From Paraphysomonas bandaiensis (lineage: Eukaryota; Chrysophyceae): a stretch of DNA of 64,000 bases. The stretch spans positions 62,001 through 126,000 of the forward strand of contig CBFFRP010000134.1 in assembly GCA_965644295.1 (NCBI GenBank), written 5' to 3'. Below the pieces are notes generated by a model that saw only the letters and a program-made list of their open reading frames with translations, did not search any database and was not told the origin of the DNA. Numbering within the stretch: the first letter of the stretch is position 1; every line of letters begins with the position of its first letter. A program made the position numbers and the translations under genes. Positions 10,736 to 21,960 of the stretch are shown here, one piece after another.

Positions 10736-12802
10736 TTCACTCTCCCAATATTGCAACACGAGAAATGAAGGAGATTGATGGTATTATATCAGTGCACTGA
10801 GCAAGACCTCGTCAGGTTATGTATGTGTATGATTGTAGTCGACAGCAATGTCTATCACACACACAGCAGGCATACCTGCACACGTACCTATGCACACACA
10901 GCATGCATACATACACACTTCTCGTGTATGTACCTATGCACACACAACAGGCATACACAGGAGGGGTATAATGTACTTACACACTGTATACTGTACCTAT
11001 AAACACATAGAGGAGTACGATGATGACTGCTCTAGCTAGATATACACATCCACAAACACACATGTACTGCTGTATCTAGCTAGATCTGCCAAGCAAGATA
11101 TAACACACAGAGCAATACATAAATAGGGCTCACAGCCAACACTTGCACACACTTGCTTATTTAAATTTCTTGTGTCGTCATCCTGTATTCCTATTACGTT
11201 ATGTAGACACTGTTTTCATGCCGGCAACAGTCGCAAGTGTCGAATAGTCAAGTCAAAGTGGAATGTACATTTCATCATAGTCTCCAACAATAAACTCTAG
11301 CCATAAGATATATATCGAAATTATTACCTCACTTAGTAAACCAATTATGGTACCCCTCTACTTTATAGCTGCATCAAATAGAGTATCAGAATGTGTTTTC
11401 AATTCACTGGCTAACGCCTCACAACTGTAATAATCAATCAGTACTATATTTGTATCTATCGATCTGATACTATAATATACATTGAATGCGTTTTGCTAAA
11501 TACGCCGAACGCAAACAACCTAAAGTTTTTTTTTCGCCCAGACGCCTTCCTCCACCATGCCGATCATATCTTTTTTCTATCTGGCAATTGAATTCATCCC
11601 GTATAGTAATCCTTCAAGTAATACATCGCTTGAAAAAGGTATAAACTATGAGTTCCACAGTTCTTTCCGTTGTCCTTGTTAATTGAAACCTTTGCGCACT
11701 ATTCGAGTGAACGCTTAGAATAGTCCCTCTCTTGCAGAGTCATCAAGATACGAGTCGAGCCCAAGAACAGTGCTACTCATTCGTATACAATTAAAGGAGT
11801 GGATACTTTTGCCCAGTGTTCCACAGCAGCGCTGACAGGTATAGGTATAGCCTTTTCATGATCACTTATCACATCATGTAACCACTGATGGAGCATGTAT
11901 GGGCGTTTGTTGGACAGGTTTTACACATCACTCATACACTCATAAGCCCACTTGTTCGGGTTTCACGTAAGCTACTCTTATACGAATTCTGTACAGTGTA
12001 CAGTGTAAATCAGTTGTTAACAGCATCTTTCGTTGATCAATTGAAACGCCAGCTACAAGCTACAACATTGATAATGCCAATTAAAAAGGATATTATATTA
12101 TGAAATAACTGCTTTTAATATCGACTAGTCAGCAAAAATATGTTAAATGGGATACATCTAATCTAGTGGTGAAGGCACACGATTTCAAAATCAGTTCAGA
12201 TATGAGCGGTATTAACTTACAACTTACAGCATTAGAACAGTATTGACGAATCGCTGATTTCAACAGTATTTTGGGTGTATGAGTTATGTGTAAAACCTGT
12301 CCAACAAACGCCCATACATGCTCCATCAGTGGTTACATGATGTGATAAGTGATCATGAAAAGGCTGTACCTATACCTGTCAACACTACTGTGGAACACTG
12401 GGCAAAAGTATTCACTCCTTTCAACTTGCACAAACTCACGGCGCTGTCACTACATTTTCATAAAAGACGTTTACTAATTCCGGCACCAATTTTTTATGTA
12501 CTGATTCCTAATTAGAAAATAATTACAAAATTAATACACAATATTGTTAATAATAATTGTACTACAAGTGGGGCTTTAGTGGGATAAGTTCTATGCATTG
12601 CTTCTGGGAATAACATTGCCAGTATTATTATGTCAGTAAGAGGGAAAATCTAGAATCATTATTCCACAAAGCCATTAAGATAAACGTGAACAATACATTA
12701 CATGGTTAGTTCGCGCACAATATGCAACATATAGACAGTGCTGGTATGCATCATGATTTGGTGCATTGTCAAAATTAAAACTACTATTCACAAGAACGTT
12801 GA
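10736..12802. other. 2-kb spacer upstream of THOC2 and downstream of the UPF0193 gene
   Basis: The part nearest THOC2 (10780-11060) is rich in CA and CATA-like words (ACACACAGCAGGCATAC, TACACACTTCTCGTGTATG) and is probably the THOC2 promoter. The rest is AT-rich. The pair of 147-bp inverted arms at 11793-12421 is listed separately. No gene is recognised. I could not find a THOC2 upstream exon, but a short 5' exon here cannot be excluded. Confidence 0.4.
11793..12421. repeat. Fold-back repeat: two 147-bp inverted arms around a 335-bp centre
   Basis: The arm 11793-11939 and the reverse complement of 12275-12421 align without gaps with about 6 mismatches in 147, mostly C/T differences. The outer ends begin AAAGGAGTG. 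Matching small ORFs in the two arms are the same sequence read on opposite strands. The centre is AT-rich without recognisable coding. It could be a small inverted-repeat transposon or a local inverted duplication; flanking target duplications were not obvious. Confidence 0.8.
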
Positions 12803-13534
12803 CTATTTCTCCATACGCTTTAACTCTGCGACTCTCTGAGCTATCTCGGCCCTTACAGCTGACGTTTCACTCGCAGAAGCTCCAATTTCATTCATACTTT
12901 GTAGAAACTCACACCTTTCATCAATCTCTTGGGCGAGCTGATTAGCCATCATTTCCCGATGCGACAACTCACGAGGTGGCTGGGGTGGGGCGGATGGTGC
13001 TCCGCGACGATATTTCGAGCGCACTTTCTCCATTCTTTCCGCCTCCTTTCGTCTTGCTTCCAATTCAAATGGAGCATCACCAACCGGTTGCGTCAGTTCA
13101 CTCGGAAGGCCCTTTCCACCTTTGTATGCGCAAATTTGGGAATATTTGTCTTTCTCGGCATCTGTGGAAACAGGTTTGACATAGGCGGGTCGATAGTGGT
13201 TCTTTCTCATTGTAATATCCTGTATCTCATCCTTTATTAACGCCTCCTGGCGACGCCGTGGAACACAATTAATAGCAGATATGGGACCCATACTTGGTTT
13301 GCCGCACTTGGGCACAGCCACATTAACTGCTTTCCTAGTAGCCTTCCTGGGATCCACGGCATTCGGTTTCCCTCCACAGGGTAAAAAAGGGTCAGTAGCT
13401 TGCTTTGGTTTTGTTTTTGGTTTAGGATAATTTATTTTTGGTCTTCCTTCATTGCCATATATTTTACTCATTAAGCCTCCTAGTTCAGTGCCATGGAATT
13501 GCTTCCAGTTGTCCATTGTCTCATCGTTATCCAT
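12803..13534 (-). CDS. UPF0193/EVG1 (C22orf23-like) family protein, about 243 aa
   Basis: The C-terminal part (AQEIDERCEFLQSMNEIG, then RAEIAQRVAELKRMEK) matches the UPF0193 pattern 'EI.ER.EFL..ME..G.......I..EI..R..E....', as in human C22orf23. The middle holds the Pro/Lys-rich region and an ASTDAEKDK-like stretch before it. The family is of unknown function and mostly found in ciliated organisms. The frame stays open upstream to about 13620, but without ATG. I chose ATG 13534; a TTACTTACAG just upstream (about 13550) could be a splice acceptor, so a short 5' exon or a 5'-UTR intron is possible. Intronless within the CDS. It is head-to-head with the Kelch-Fn3 gene. Family call is from memory of the motif, moderately sure. 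Confidence 0.6.
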   Translation of the reverse strand: MDNDETMDNWKQFHGTELGGLMSKIYGNEGRPKINYPKPKTKPKQATDPFLPCGGKPNAVDPRKATRKAVNVAVPKCGKPSMGPISAINCVPRRRQEALIKDEIQDITMRKNHYRPAYVKPVSTDAEKDKYSQICAYKGGKGLPSELTQPVGDAPFELEARRKEAERMEKVRSKYRRGAPSAPPQPPRELSHREMMANQLAQEIDERCEFLQSMNEIGASASETSAVRAEIAQRVAELKRMEK

Positions 13535-14030
13535 TTCTCTATATGGGTACTGTAAGTAATTGCTCTCTGATACTAAAGAGTTTCTTGAATGGTACCTTTT
13601 GACTGTCACTGAGCCATAAGTTTACTCTCTAATAACTGTTGTTCTATTTGAATACTCTCCTACTAACATATATATATATATGCACTGCTGTATGCCTGTG
13701 TGCTGTATATCATATCATCGTATGCTCATATACGGTGATGTATATCTGTGTACTGTACTTGTACTGCAGCAATATATCAGTTACTTTCAGCAGTACAAAA
13801 ACAAAAACAATTTCAGTTTACAGAAAGTTTAATATCATCACTTCGACTTCACTGCACTTTTCCACACTTCATCATTCAGTTCTGATAATATATGAGAAGT
13901 GACGTATAAGAAGATACTTACAAGTGTCCTTCAGCAGACACATGTCATGAATAGTGTATAGTGGGATCTCCATATATTAGAGCATCAATATGTTATTGTC
14001 TATGTATAGTGTATAACTTCAGTCTATACT
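13535..14030. promoter_or_regulatory. Head-to-head promoter region, UPF0193 / Kelch-Fn3
   Basis: Contains an alternating TATATATATATGCA tract at 13665-13685 and ACTGCTGTATGCCTGTGTGCTGTAT, GTACTGTACTTGTACTGCAG words. This is the same vocabulary as other head-to-head spaces here. No gene is seen. Confidence 0.45.
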
Positions 14031-17000
14031 ATGGAGAGTGTGGAGAAGCTATTCGCTGATCCAGTAGAGGAGGAGGGTAAGACCCAGGAGCGTCTGGCAC
14101 TGGAAGAGAACCCGTATGATATGATCAGAGAAAGCATTCAATTTCAAGTCAATGAAGTGATGTGGATGAATGAGGTGAATAGAAGACAAGCGGATATTCC
14201 TAAAGGAGATAGTTCATCGTCAGTATCGAGTGAAAGTAATCGGTGTATTGTGTGTACACTGCCTCTTGGGACTTGTCCGCATACAGTCCCTTGGCTCAAA
14301 TCAAAGGAACATTCCGCACTGTTATCTTCTGTGGATAGCGAGATAGAGCAAGTCCTTGGGGTACTTGATTCTTCTTTTAAGGTGGATACGGCCCCGCAAG
14401 TGGAAGACATTGATCTAGATTCCATAAAATGGGCACAACATACTCCACGCATGGCCGACAAGATTGGTAATAAACTGTTTGCTTATACGTACAGCATTTA
14501 TTGTGTTGTAGGTGACACATTCTTGCCTCTTAGTCTTCCACCGGAGCGTGGGTGGCATTCCATGGTACAAGTAGGAAAGTTTATAGTACTGTTCGGTGGA
14601 CTCCGATTCAAAGATAGCTTTGCAGTGCCCCAACCATTTACCACAGTCACGCGCCCAGACGAAGTGGAATACCTTGCTGATATGTATATATATGACACTG
14701 AAAACCTTTCTTGGCATATTGTAACGCCTGAGGATGAACGCCCCGGTGTAGTGCGCTCCTGGCCTTGCCGAAGATACGGTGAGATTTATATTTATTGTGT
14801 CTTAAATACCTTCCCGTGATATTTTTTTCTGTACAGCTCACTCGGCGACAGCACTTGACAAGTATCGGATGCTTCTCTTTGGAGGGCGGGGAGAAGGCGG
14901 TAGATACCTGTCAGACACTTGGATATTTTCACTGGTCACCTATTCATGGACGGCAGTTAGCAATCCGCAGCGATCTGATATGCTAGACATGTCAGTACGT
15001 CCCTCCCCTCGTGCGTTTTCCGCGATGGCTTCCTCTCGTTCTGCCCGCTGCGTGGTACTCTACGGCGGCACTAACGGAGAGGAAAACTTCGGGGATATAT
15101 GGCTGTTTAAGTGGGGTGGGAAATCTTTTGAATATGAGGCGGAGGATGGGGCAGTGGATACCCGACCAAACACGAGTTCTGTATGTGTGGTGGATGGGGT
15201 GGACGATCCCATGACTAACGGCTGTCTAGGACCGTACGTATCGGATATGTACTGGTCTCGCGGTGTCACTGTCGGTGGCGGGTCTCCCCCTGCTGCTAGA
15301 TATGGTCATCGACTACTAGCCATTCCGCCCCGTCCCGGCTGGGAGCGAACTTCTAAGAATATATTCGCCCACACTACTAGTGGGGAGCCAGGCACGAAAC
15401 TTAGGGATGGAACATTTTTGGCTGTGGTAGGTGGGTGCTGTGTCAGCCCAAGTAGGGAGCTGGAGGGCCGCAAGAATAATGCCGGTAGTGGTGTTATGCC
15501 CCCTAATGAAATTAACGCACTACTGAAGCTCAGCCACCAACTGCAAGTGGGTGTTGTATTGTGCTTGCATTCTAGGCTTATGATGGTTTTCAGGACAAAT
15601 ACGAGGCGGAAGGTGGTCTTTCTGCAGTAGCGGGTCAAGAAATCATGTCGAGATTAGAGAGAATAGAAGCCATGTGTGGAGTATCACACAATGGTCGCTC
15701 TATCGGGAACGCACTGTTTGATGTGAAAGAAGTTCATCGTAGAGCTGCTGCAATTACTGCAAGGTGAAATCTGAGTATATCTCGTCAGCTATCTTTATAA
15801 GTACTTTAGGATTGCCGAAATGGAATCGGAAACGCGAACTCTTGAGTCTGACCTGGCGGAGACGTGGTTCAAAGCTCAGGTGCGGTATTGCAGCACTGCT
15901 GCTTTGATATGACCATCTCATATTATGTAGGCATCCTCAATGGCAATACGTAACACATCCTCCCATCCTTCCTCTGCAATAGGTGTTCATTTTCTCTGTG
16001 TGGACGATATGGCATGGGTTCCACAGGTTCATCCGAAAATACGTGGAGACATCCCTCTGAGCCGGATGCACTTCGGCAGCACTGTTCTAGGCGACTACAT
16101 CTTTGTCTTTGGCGGATTGAAACCGACAGCGTTATCATACAAGTTAGGGTGATTTTGTTGATATATCTGTTGTACTTATAATTTTTGTCAGAATGGTTGA
16201 GGATAAATATACTACTCTTTATGCTCTGGATCTCAACACTCTGGTTTGGAGTCAGCCAAACCCCATGGACCGGGCGAATTATCTTGATGGTCCACTCCGG
16301 GTAGCACAAGCAGACATCTCCCGAGCACAGGAGCGTGTTGCAGTCGAACGTAACAGAGGAATTGCAGCAGGTGCGCGCGAGGGGGTTACAGCAGAGCTTG
16401 TAGAGGCGGAAACGATTCTGAGGGTCTGTAGGTGATTTCCATAATATTTTTACTTTTCCCCTTCGTATTAAACATGCATGGATGTAGATGGCGGAAAACC
16501 ATGTTGCTAAAGGAACAGGAGGAGTTGCAAGACCCTCCTTTAGCGGCATGGGGATATGGTGTATGCATGGTAGCAGCTGCAGGGAATCGCGACTGGCTTG
16601 GAAGCCGGGCGCTCATACATGGGGGATGGAATGCGTACGGTGGCAGAGGTGGCGTTAATTTTAAGCCAGTGGCGGAGGGTTCTTTTACTCGAAGCAGAGC
16701 AGACAATGGCACGGACTGCTCAATAATATTAGACGTGGAACAGGTCTGTTATAGTTATATGAAAGTGTAGTTGTACACAATAATATGGACGCCAGGAGCT
16801 GGAGAGGAGAAGGCGACTGGAAGAAGAGTTTCATGCCAAGCTTGAGAGAGAGAGGTATTGTTCAACTATCATATTTGACTGGTCAGAAGTTGATGGCATC
16901 GGATTAGGCGCGAGGAGGAAAGCCGTGCTTTTCAGATGGAGATTCAGTCATTATTTGAGCTTCGTATGGCACAGAAGGAAGAAAAAGAGCGACAGCAGAA

Positions 17001-18347
17001 GGAATTGGAGAAAATGGAAATCGAGGATGTGAGATAATTAATGTGTAGTTGGTATTAACTAATTGGTATCGCAGTATTTAAGCTCATTGCCACCGCTGTC
17101 TAAACCTAAACCGGTATTTATTATGCTGTTATATGTATCTATAATTTCACTGCGTGCAGGTTCAGCTCGTGAAAGCCAATGAACATACAATATGGGTAAA
17201 GTGGGGAAGGTAAGGAGTGAATCGAAAAGAACATTTTGTATGAGCTCATCACAATCATAGATCCGTCACAAACTCTGTGGGGAAAATGCTGCGACCAGGA
17301 GCAGTCACATACTTTCTGTACATGTCTGGGGGGTTTGTGCTCTTTAACATCGGCGATAGAGTCGAAGTGACCCCCCAGACTGATATAACTCGGGAGCCCA
17401 GTAAGGAAACCGAACCGGAGGAGGAGGATGACATATTTGGCCACAAGAGTGGCAGTGAGAGTGATGAAGAGAGCGACGACGAAGATATCTCTCAAGGACC
17501 ACTGAAAAAAGTCGTATATATCCCGAAGCGACTACAGTGTCTTCCGTATAAAGGGGAAATTATAGGGGCGAAGAAGTATGTCTTTGAATCTTTTGAAATA
17601 CAAATGCCTCCTGACTTGACTGTTTTTTGTAGGGGTACAGGCTGCTTTACGATTCGGGCTGATGACGGGAGGATAGAGAAGAATGTACACCGATCATGCC
17701 TATGCTTACTTCGTGAAGAAGAAGATAGCGCTAGTGACACTGACAGTCCGAATTCTAGAAAAAAACTGACTAAGCGTCAAATCAGTTACCGAAAAGCCAG
17801 GGAAGTTACTAAAAGCGTTAAAAGAGCGGTATGTATTGAGCTTTCTGAGAACTTCAATGACGTGTGTAATTTCCTGTAGACTGAGCAAGCTTTGGCATCT
17901 GCCCCGGGCAACAGGCTAGGCCCTGAGTGGCGGTTGATATATAAAGGTGAGGACGCAGAGTATGCGGTGCAGGGGATTGTTCCGTGGGATGTACTCCAGT
18001 CCGAGCCGGGCATTACTGTAACTGTGAAATTCTGTCTACGGACTATAGGTGTAGATTTTCCAGAGGATGAGTATAGTGATGTCAGTGATGTATCTGTTTT
18101 CTCTACGACATGGTCGAACTTAGAGATTCAGGAAGAGGAGTCAGTGTGTGATGAGAGTACACTCCAATCGCCGCAGTCCAGCTCGATGCGATCATATTCC
18201 ACAACGTCACGCTTACCTGCTAACAGCAAGATGAGTAAATCGAAAAAAGAAATCATATCCGCTGTTCTGGATGGCCAGCGCTCAGTACAACTGGAACGGT
18301 GGAAGGATGTTGTTAGCTCAGAAGGAACGTTTGATACATTCTTATAG
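14031..18347 (+). CDS. Kelch-repeat / coiled-coil / fibronectin-III protein (HCF-like architecture), 1221 aa, 14 exons
   Basis: Exons: 14031-14466, 14512-14778, 14837-15546, 15594-15763, 15810-15879, 15931-16142, 16192-16431, 16488-16743, 16796-16854, 16908-17028, 17075-17113, 17160-17209, 17261-17828, 17880-18347; total 3666 nt with all phases consistent. The N-terminus has a possible zinc knuckle C72-x2-C75-x6-C82-x-H84 (NRCIVCTLPLGTCPH). Kelch blades follow: KFIVLFGG, MLLFGGRG, CVVLYGG, AVVGGC, YIFVFGG, ALIHGGW. A helical charged segment (ELERRRRLEEEF..., exons 9-10) follows, then PLSKPKPVQLVKANEHTIWVKW, a typical Fn3 A-B strand start. A second Fn3-like unit spans LGPEWRLIYKGEDAEYAVQGI. 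Kelch propeller plus Fn3 is the layout of host cell factor proteins; orthology is not shown. An acidic patch (EEEDDIFG...SDEESDDED) interrupts the first Fn3. A flagellar role is possible from neighbours but unproven. Confidence 0.8.
14467..14511 (+). other. 45-nt stop-free intron of the Kelch-Fn3 gene
   Basis: Starts GTAATA and ends TTGTAG. It is a multiple of three and open in frame, so the unspliced reading inserts 15 residues between ADKIG and DTFLPLS. Excision gives a continuous segment leading into the first Kelch blade. Confidence 0.65.
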
Positions 18348-18529
18348 TATGAAGTAGTTATCTTACACGCGATATGTCATATCTGTTTGTTTAATGTTCT
18401 GTGCGTAACAGTGTAATAATGTAACTTTATAATGTAGCAGTTCTCCTGTAGCTTATTTTTTAACTTACAGCAGCTGTACTTATCATTGCATTTTTTTATG
18501 AATTTCCAGTCAAGGTTAGGTGCTTAGTA

Positions 18530-19035
18530 GTGAACGTCTTATTATTAGCAATCGACGTTTAAGAGTAAGTGCTTAACTCTGATATCCTCCTACTTTCTAC
18601 TCAACGCTATGAATGCTGCTTGTGCGTAACCGCAAGCACCAAGGTGCAACCACTTTGGCTCTATCGCTCAAAGCAAACGCAGTGAGCAAGCAAAATGTTA
18701 ATATGATATACTTTTGATATCTGCTGACTTCAGTACCAAATTTGACATTTTATGAGTTTGGAGTCTTTAAGGTGAACTTTCCGGATGATTGACTTCAGCA
18801 GGCAGCCCAATACCCCGGATACCCCGGATACCATTGAGGTGGGCCCATTATACCCGGATGGCTGTTTATTTGTCAAGGCCCAAAGACGTCTACACAAGTA
18901 ACACTTATTAGCAGAACGTTATAATATCTGCTGACGATATATGCGACTCATGTTAGTTTTCCCTAAAGAATCCTCCCCGGTACTTATCCCCCAGAACACC
19001 ACAAAAAGGTGCGAGTCTGACTTTGTCGAGGGGTG
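18530..19035 (+). mobile_element. Solo arm of the long-inverted-end repeat family
   Basis: Starts with the family terminus (AGTGAACGTCTTATTATTAG, then CAATCGACGTTTAAGAG). It continues with module L (GCTTAACTCTGATATCCT ... GCTGCTTGTGCGTAACCGC, AAGCACCAAGGTGCAACCAC) and module R (TTAAGGTGAACTTTCCGGATG ... CAGCAGGCAGCCCAATACC ... GGCCCAAAGACGTCTACACA), and ends GTCTGACTTTGTCGAGGGG. No inverted partner is found nearby, so it is a solo arm or deletion product. The same modules recur at 23.1-25.1, 41.0, 48.7-50.8, 58.4 and 63.2 kb. Confidence 0.8.
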
Positions 19036-19212
19036 TTTAGAACTACACAAATGTGAGAAGTAAATATATATATATGTCTAAGTCATCGCTATTTATGTTC
19101 AACTCCACGGTTACGACATTCGAAATTACCTTTTGGCTAAAATATCACCACATACATGTGGAATTTTCCGTCGCTAGAACTGCATAACTATAACTTTACG
19201 ATGTTATTCAGG

Positions 19213-19310
19213 GCATGCTGGTAACCATTAATGGTTATGCTATTATTATTGCGGGGACTTTTTATTATTATTGTGGGAAACTGGCACCCACTTATGAGCC
19301 ATTACTCGTA
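19213..19310 (+). repeat. Diverged copy of the CATTAATGG dispersed repeat
   Basis: GGTAACCATTAATGGTTATG then TATTATTATTGCGGGGACTTT and GTGGGAAACTGGCACC follow the same order as the copies at 39.63-39.75 and 42.29-42.40 kb, but with more differences. Confidence 0.5.
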
Positions 19311-20123
19311 TTTAGTGGTATTTTATATATGCTATATAACAATAACGAAGTGATTTTAAGATATGGTGTCTCCTTTATTTTTCGAAAAAGCTCTACACAA
19401 TGTTCATGCAACTCTCCGGCTACTACTTTTTGTGGTATCTTCGCGTATTATCAGCAACAAACGTAAAGGTCGTAAATAGTTTCGTGAGCAACAACGTACT
19501 CAACAATTAAAGTGCCAGAAATAGTGGGACTCATCAATCATCAAATAATTTTTATACACATACAGCTTTCTTCTAAACCTCAGGATTACCACTAATTATT
19601 TAATTGTTCTTGACATTGCCAAGCAACAACACAACAAGGGTGCGATATAATTCAAACAAGTTATCTTAGTTAACATAACCGTGCAAAGATTAGCAAAGCA
19701 GAAGGATTATTATGATGACAATGAAGAGAGAGATTAATTATATCTGAATACACATGTATGCAGTATACAGGTTATGAATTGGAATGTAGGATATTCTACA
19801 TCTTTGAGACGAGGTAGTGGCATATGACATTGTGACACCGAAATTGGTATGATGGGATATTAACAATATACATCCCGTGTCGTAACCGTAGCAACAGTAA
19901 CACTGACCATATATATGCTACTACAGACTCCCTAGCATTGGGTTTCGACCAAATAGGACTTTCTACAGTTTAGGTAGCTATAGATGGGAGTCAGTTTACC
20001 ATCAGTTTATTACACCATATATCAACATCCTGACGGTCTGCGGGTATTAACAAACACTCACAACACTTCACATCATGTCGAAGATAGCTAGATTTAATAA
20101 CTATTGGTTCGAAAGAAACAGAG

Positions 20124-21280
20124 TTAGTTGTGTCCCCCCCCGCCTCCCTGATGCTGCCACGTGCTGGAACCCTGCATCAAATACGAGGGTACCTGCGCTG
20201 ATCGACCCGGCTGCTGTTGCGCGTAGGAAGCGTAGTCTTGCGAAGTTGATTTTGACGCCGCGGAGTTGAGCAGAGGAGTAGATGATGCCCCTGATTTGTC
20301 CGACAAATTCTTGAGGAGGTGCGCTAGCCACCGTTGCACAGCTTCCTCGGACCTAATCACATCCCCGAAAGATTGGTCAGTAAGAGCCTCCGGTAAACAC
20401 TGGCGAAGTGCCTCACGCGCCCTCGGGTGCTCGGATAAACGAAGATAGCATCGAACAATGTGCTTGAGGAGTCGTACGGAAGGGTGCTCCAATAGCTTCG
20501 TCACCATACCTGAAAGCACTGTACTCACGGCGTAAAATCGCTCGGCAGTTGTACATATATATGTTAGTCCAGTTTCATCGAGCAGGATCTTCTGTACAAT
20601 AAAAGTTGCCACGGTTTTTGAAAGTTCCGACCCAGTCTCCATGATTCGTAGACACAGTGGAATTATTTCTGTCTGCAACAAGAAGCTCACCACATCCGCA
20701 TCATCCACCTATCCACCGCACATATGAAGGAAAGTAAAGAGGGCTACAATAATCACACCTTCACAAGGGCACCTATGACTCCCAGTGAAGTAAGGCGCAA
20801 ATATTCAAAAGGTCTTTGCCTCGATACAGTGTTCAGAAAAGGATATAGATATAAGGGAATATGTGCTGACAGAGAATGTCAAGTGCTGCATCACTGGTCA
20901 TAGGCCGACTTACCATTCATTAATTTCGACTTAGTTTCACTATGAGATGCCACACATTGCAACAAAGCGAGTGCATTGCACACTCTGTTACTTGCATGTG
21001 GAGTCAACGTGGGTGGAGAGAGCAGCGGATATATGTTCAAAATTTCTTGTATGAGTGCAGCAATAGTCCCAAAAGAGTGCCATAAGACGGGCGCTAAATC
21101 AGGAAATGCTTCTCTTTTTTTACTTAATTCAAGCAGTGCTGATTCCCGCTATACGATATTATCATACACAGCTACTACAGATATGATTGTATATATGCTC
21201 ACCTGCTCCGCATTAGTTAGCTGTAATACCAAAGGATGCAAGTCCTTGATGTCCTCTTTACTCATTATATCTTTACTCAT
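20124..21280 (-). CDS. CNOT9: CNOT9 / RCD1 / Caf40, CCR4-NOT complex subunit, 334 aa
   Basis: Exons in transcription order: 21280-21203, 21148-20914, 20865-20759, 20708-20124. Hallmarks: [19 protein letters not shown] (residues 27-45 region), [93 protein letters not shown] and [11 protein letters not shown]. This is the near-invariant armadillo-like core of CNOT9. The protein bridges NOT1 to mRNA-binding adaptors such as GW182, and promotes deadenylation and translational repression in the cytoplasm. The C-terminal extension is Ser/Gln/Gly-rich, ending in five glycines. At the 5' end ATGAGTAAAGA is tandemly duplicated, giving two in-frame starts (21280, 21265); I used the outer. It is head-to-head with the dynein light chain gene. 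Confidence 0.95.
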
Positions 21281-21434
21281 TATACAAGGGTCAGTGCTCA
21301 ATGGATCCAGATAGTTGAACTATTTCTAACTCTGTGTAAGTTATATGCCTAGTTGGTTATCTATTAATAACATACACTCCTGCACCCTCCTCTGAATATA
21401 CACCATAACTAAAAACAACACCACCTCCTCCTCA

Positions 21435-21619
21435 TATACCGGGGGTGGTTGTGCATATCGATTTCATCGATTTGTTCATCGTTTATTTCATCGAAAAATC
21501 ATCGTTTTTTCAGTGAAGAGTGAAAAAAAGTGACTTTTTAATGAAAAACCGATGACTTTTCGATGAAATAAACGATGAACAAATCGATGAAATCGATATG
21601 CACAACCACCCCCCGTATA
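21435..21619. repeat. Fold-back element with near-perfect arms of about 80 bp
   Basis: The left arm starts TATACCGGGGGTGGTTGTGC and the right arm is its reverse complement, ending at 21619. Within the arms ATCGATTTCATCGATTTG, TTCATCGTTTATTTCATCG and TCATCG recur, so the arms are themselves built from ATGAA/TTCATCG units. The loop is about 20 bp. Such a molecule would form a strong hairpin. It looks like a miniature inverted-repeat element sitting in a head-to-head promoter. Confidence 0.85.
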
Positions 21620-21633
21620 CAGAGGACCAAGAA

Positions 21634-21635
21634 TG

Positions 21636-21667
<32 letters not shown>

Positions 21668-21683
21668 TGTATGTATGTATGTA
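21634..21683 (+). repeat. (GTAT)n microsatellite
   Basis: About 11 uninterrupted GTAT units, directly next to the fold-back element and about 280 bp upstream of the dynein light chain start. It is the same repeat unit as at 46.96-47.27 and 56.01-56.08 kb. Confidence 0.95.
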
Positions 21684-21960
21684 CGTATATATGAGTACGA
21701 GGTATTAATATACGTATTTCTTTCTTCTGTATTATGTTCGTATAAACAAAAACAAAATACAGGCCGTTTCACTTTTTTGATATGTGGATAGATACACACA
21801 TACATATGCACGCGTACCATAACATGCATCTCAAGGTACGCCAAACTCCCATATCTCCTACGTGCATTAAACTGTAGCATCATATATACGATTATAATAA
21901 TATTAACTCTTATATCTCCAACCATTTAAATTACGAGTAGAGTACGAATATATTTTAACC

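Larger units (their letters stand above)
18348..20123. other. Tail-to-tail spacer, Kelch-Fn3 / CNOT9, with repeats
   Basis: Holds a solo arm of the long-inverted-end family (18530-19035) and one diverged copy of the CATTAATGG repeat (about 19213-19310), listed separately. The rest is AT-rich, with no gene seen. Confidence 0.5.
21281..21960. promoter_or_regulatory. Head-to-head promoter region, CNOT9 / Tctex light chain
   Basis: Contains a fold-back element (21435-21619) and a (GTAT)n tract (21634-21683), both listed separately, and no gene. Both genes start outward from here. Confidence 0.45.

Noticed and set aside
10775-11039. CA-rich small ORFs (THTHSRHT type)
   Set aside because: They are simple-sequence readings in the THOC2 upstream region.
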